Assembly: GCA_003527885.1 (NCBI GenBank)
Contig: DPWB01000060.1
Location: 1-9,446, forward strand
Reading direction: 5' to 3'
From: Candidatus Competibacteraceae bacterium
GTDB lineage: Bacteria; Pseudomonadota; Gammaproteobacteria; Competibacterales; Competibacteraceae
Length of the DNA stretch: 9,446 nucleotides
The notes beneath the pieces were generated by a model, which made no database searches, was not told the origin of the DNA, and saw only the letters and a program-made list of their open reading frames with translations. The first letter of the stretch is position 1. The number at the start of each line of letters is the position of its first letter. The position numbers were made by a program, and so were the translations under genes. Positions 7,078-9,446 of the stretch are shown here, in pieces.

Positions 7078-7737
7078 ATGCGAGACTATCAGCGGGACTT
7101 TCTCGATTTCGCCGTCAGCCGGGGCGTGCTGCGCTTTGGCGAATTTACCCTGAAATCCGGGCGGATCAGCCCCTATTTTTTCAACGCGGGCTTATTTGAC
7201 AGTGGTGTGGCGCTGGCGCGCTTGGGTCGTTACTACGCTTCCGCCATCGTGGCTTCCGGCTTGCAGTTCGACACCTTGTTCGGCCCGGCCTACAAAGGCA
7301 TTCCGCTGGTGTCGGCGGTGGCCATCGCACTGGCCGAACAGCACGGCCGCGACCTGCCCTGGTGCTTCAACCGCAAGGAAGCCAAGGGCCACGGTGAAGG
7401 CGGAACGCTCGTCGGCGCGCCGTTGCAGGGTCGAGTGCTGATCGTGGATGATGTCATCACCGCCGGTACCGCCATCCGCGAAACGATGGGGATTTTGAAC
7501 GCCCACCAAGCAACGCCGGCGGGCGCTTTGATCGCGCTGGACCGGCAAGAGCGCGGCCGGGGCGAGCTGTCGGCGGTGCAGGAAGCCGAGCGCGCCCACG
7601 GCATCGCGGTCACCAGCATCGTCGGCCTGAACGACGTGGTGGTTTATCTGGCCGAACGGCCGGACCATGCGGCTTACCTGGACAGGATGCGCGATTATCA
7701 GGTGCGTTACGGGTCTGCGCCCCGCCCGAATTTTTAA
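7078..7737 (+). CDS. pyrE: Orotate phosphoribosyltransferase
   Basis: 219 residues. It makes orotidine 5'-monophosphate from orotate and PRPP, the fifth step of de novo UMP synthesis, in the cytoplasm as a dimer. It follows E. coli PyrE (213 residues) closely: the N-terminal [17 protein letters not shown] segment, FGPAYKGIP, the mobile catalytic loop [13 protein letters not shown] (97-109, with R99, K100, K103 and H105) and the PRPP motif [12 protein letters not shown] (120-131). The ATG at 7078 is chosen because family members start at M-x-x-YQRxF; GGAA at 7065-7068 gives acceptable spacing. The frame could extend to 7021, but that would run through the dyad. Only 82 bases separate it from the divergent xthA, so the rph-pyrE attenuator of enteric bacteria is absent. 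No convincing terminator follows. Confidence 0.97.
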   Translation: MRDYQRDFLDFAVSRGVLRFGEFTLKSGRISPYFFNAGLFDSGVALARLGRYYASAIVASGLQFDTLFGPAYKGIPLVSAVAIALAEQHGRDLPWCFNRKEAKGHGEGGTLVGAPLQGRVLIVDDVITAGTAIRETMGILNAHQATPAGALIALDRQERGRGELSAVQEAERAHGIAVTSIVGLNDVVVYLAERPDHAAYLDRMRDYQVRYGSAPRPNF

Positions 7738-7750
7738 ATGTGAAAGGCTC

Positions 7751-7778
7751 TTGAGGAAACTTATAGGCCGCGTATTAT
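7751..7778 (+). promoter_or_regulatory. Candidate sigma70 promoter for clpS(-clpA)
   Basis: TTGAGG (7751-7756) and TATTAT (7773-7778) are separated by 16 bases, a fair match to the -35 and -10 consensus (four and five of six). The predicted start near 7785 leaves a leader of about 95 bases before clpS. The usual sigma32 CCCCAT-type -10 is not seen. The promoter begins 14 bases after the pyrE stop, so clpS need not depend on pyrE transcription. Confidence 0.45.
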
Positions 7779-7803
7779 CTAAATGTCAGTCCGTGACAGC
7801 CGT

Positions 7804-7824
7804 CGGCACGGGGTTCTTGTGCCG
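7804..7824 (+). repeat. Hairpin in the clpS leader
   Basis: CGGCAC (7804-7809) pairs perfectly with GTGCCG (7819-7824) around a nine-base loop. No T-run follows, so it is not an intrinsic terminator. It would sit in the middle of the clpS 5' leader if the promoter just upstream is used. A role in RNA stability or regulation is possible but unproven. Confidence 0.3.
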
Positions 7825-7879
7825 TCGCCGGACGCCCGAATACCATTCATTCGTCATCGGAAAAAGCAATACGAGCGGC

Positions 7880-8206
7880 ATGAGTCAGGAACGGTCCTCA
7901 TCTTCCCATCCAGATCGCGGCCTCGTGGTGGAACCGGCCAAACCCAAGCTGAAACAGCCGCAACTGTACAAGGTGGTTTTGCTGAATGACGACTATACTC
8001 CGATGGATTTCGTGGTGCAGATTCTGGAAAGTTTTTTCGCAATGAACCGGGAGAAAGCGACCCAAATCATGTTGCACGTTCATACCCGTGGTCGAGGGGT
8101 GTGCGGGGTCTATACTCATGATATTGCGGAAACCAAGGTGGCGCAGGTGAACGAGTTCTCCCGCCGGCACCAGCATCCGTTGTTATGTACCCTAGAAGAG
8201 GCTTGA
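7880..8206 (+). CDS. clpS: ClpS, N-end-rule adaptor of ClpAP
   Basis: 108 residues (E. coli ClpS has 106). ClpS binds the ClpA N-domain and hands over proteins whose first residue is Leu, Phe, Tyr or Trp. The degron pocket is visible: N36, D37, D38, T40 and M42 in [11 protein letters not shown], then M64 and H68 in MLHVHTRG, equivalent to E. coli N34, D35, D36, T38, M40, M62 and H66. The conserved [15 protein letters not shown] block follows. The N-terminal 25 residues are a flexible polar tail, as expected for the part that engages the ClpA pore. The ATG at 7880 fits family length; its ribosome site is weak (GAG at 7873-7875). clpA starts 35 bases after the stop, a standard clpS-clpA pair. 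Confidence 0.96.
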   Translation: MSQERSSSSHPDRGLVVEPAKPKLKQPQLYKVVLLNDDYTPMDFVVQILESFFAMNREKATQIMLHVHTRGRGVCGVYTHDIAETKVAQVNEFSRRHQHPLLCTLEEA

Positions 8207-8241
8207 ATCCCATCACCCCAGCGCGATTCGAGGTGTGAGTT

Positions 8242-9446
<1,205 letters not shown>

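Noticed and set aside
6996..7079. N-terminal extensions of xthA (to 7079) and pyrE (to 7021)
   Set aside because: Both would read through the divergent promoter and dyad; family N-termini and ribosome sites favour 6995 and 7078.
7710..7735. A short GC stem (CGGG/CCCG) followed by five T at the end of pyrE
   Set aside because: Only four pairs within the coding region; too weak to call an intrinsic terminator.

Overview
The window is a gene-dense piece of a GC-rich chromosome, almost certainly from a gammaproteobacterium. The protein sequences (PyrE, ClpS, ClpA, AmpG, a PatZ/YfiQ-type acetyltransferase) resemble E. coli or Pseudomonas versions as I remember them. A Crc/exonuclease III-type gene divergent from pyrE is an arrangement known from Pseudomonas. 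I cannot place the genus. No transposase, tRNA, rRNA or CRISPR array was seen, and nothing suggests recent transfer.

Left part (1-2487): the end of a ferrous-iron uptake operon, with the last 33 codons of feoA, then feoB (overlapping feoA), then a small one-helix Cys-rich protein of the FeoB-associated type. About 285 bases without a confident gene follow. This gap ends in a hairpin that would bury the ribosome binding site of the next gene.

Middle (2488-6995): a large PatZ/YfiQ-like protein (acyl-CoA synthetase-like part plus C-terminal GNAT acetyltransferase) whose ATP-grasp segment appears to lack 70-80 residues. It converges, with one base between the stop codons, on a minus-strand pair: a Crc-like but apparently catalytically intact exonuclease III, and an AmpG-type muropeptide permease that overlaps it by 11 bases.

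Right part (6996-9446): pyrE diverges from the exonuclease gene across an 82-bp spacer that holds a 31-bp near-perfect dyad, with a possible -10 element on each strand at its centre. Then come clpS, with a plausible sigma70 promoter and a structured leader, and the first 401 codons of clpA. ClpS and ClpA form the adaptor/unfoldase pair of the N-end-rule protease ClpAP.

The genes are mostly housekeeping. The best candidates for something new are the truncated ATP-grasp in the PatZ homologue and the centred 31-bp dyad in the exonuclease/pyrE divergent promoter region.
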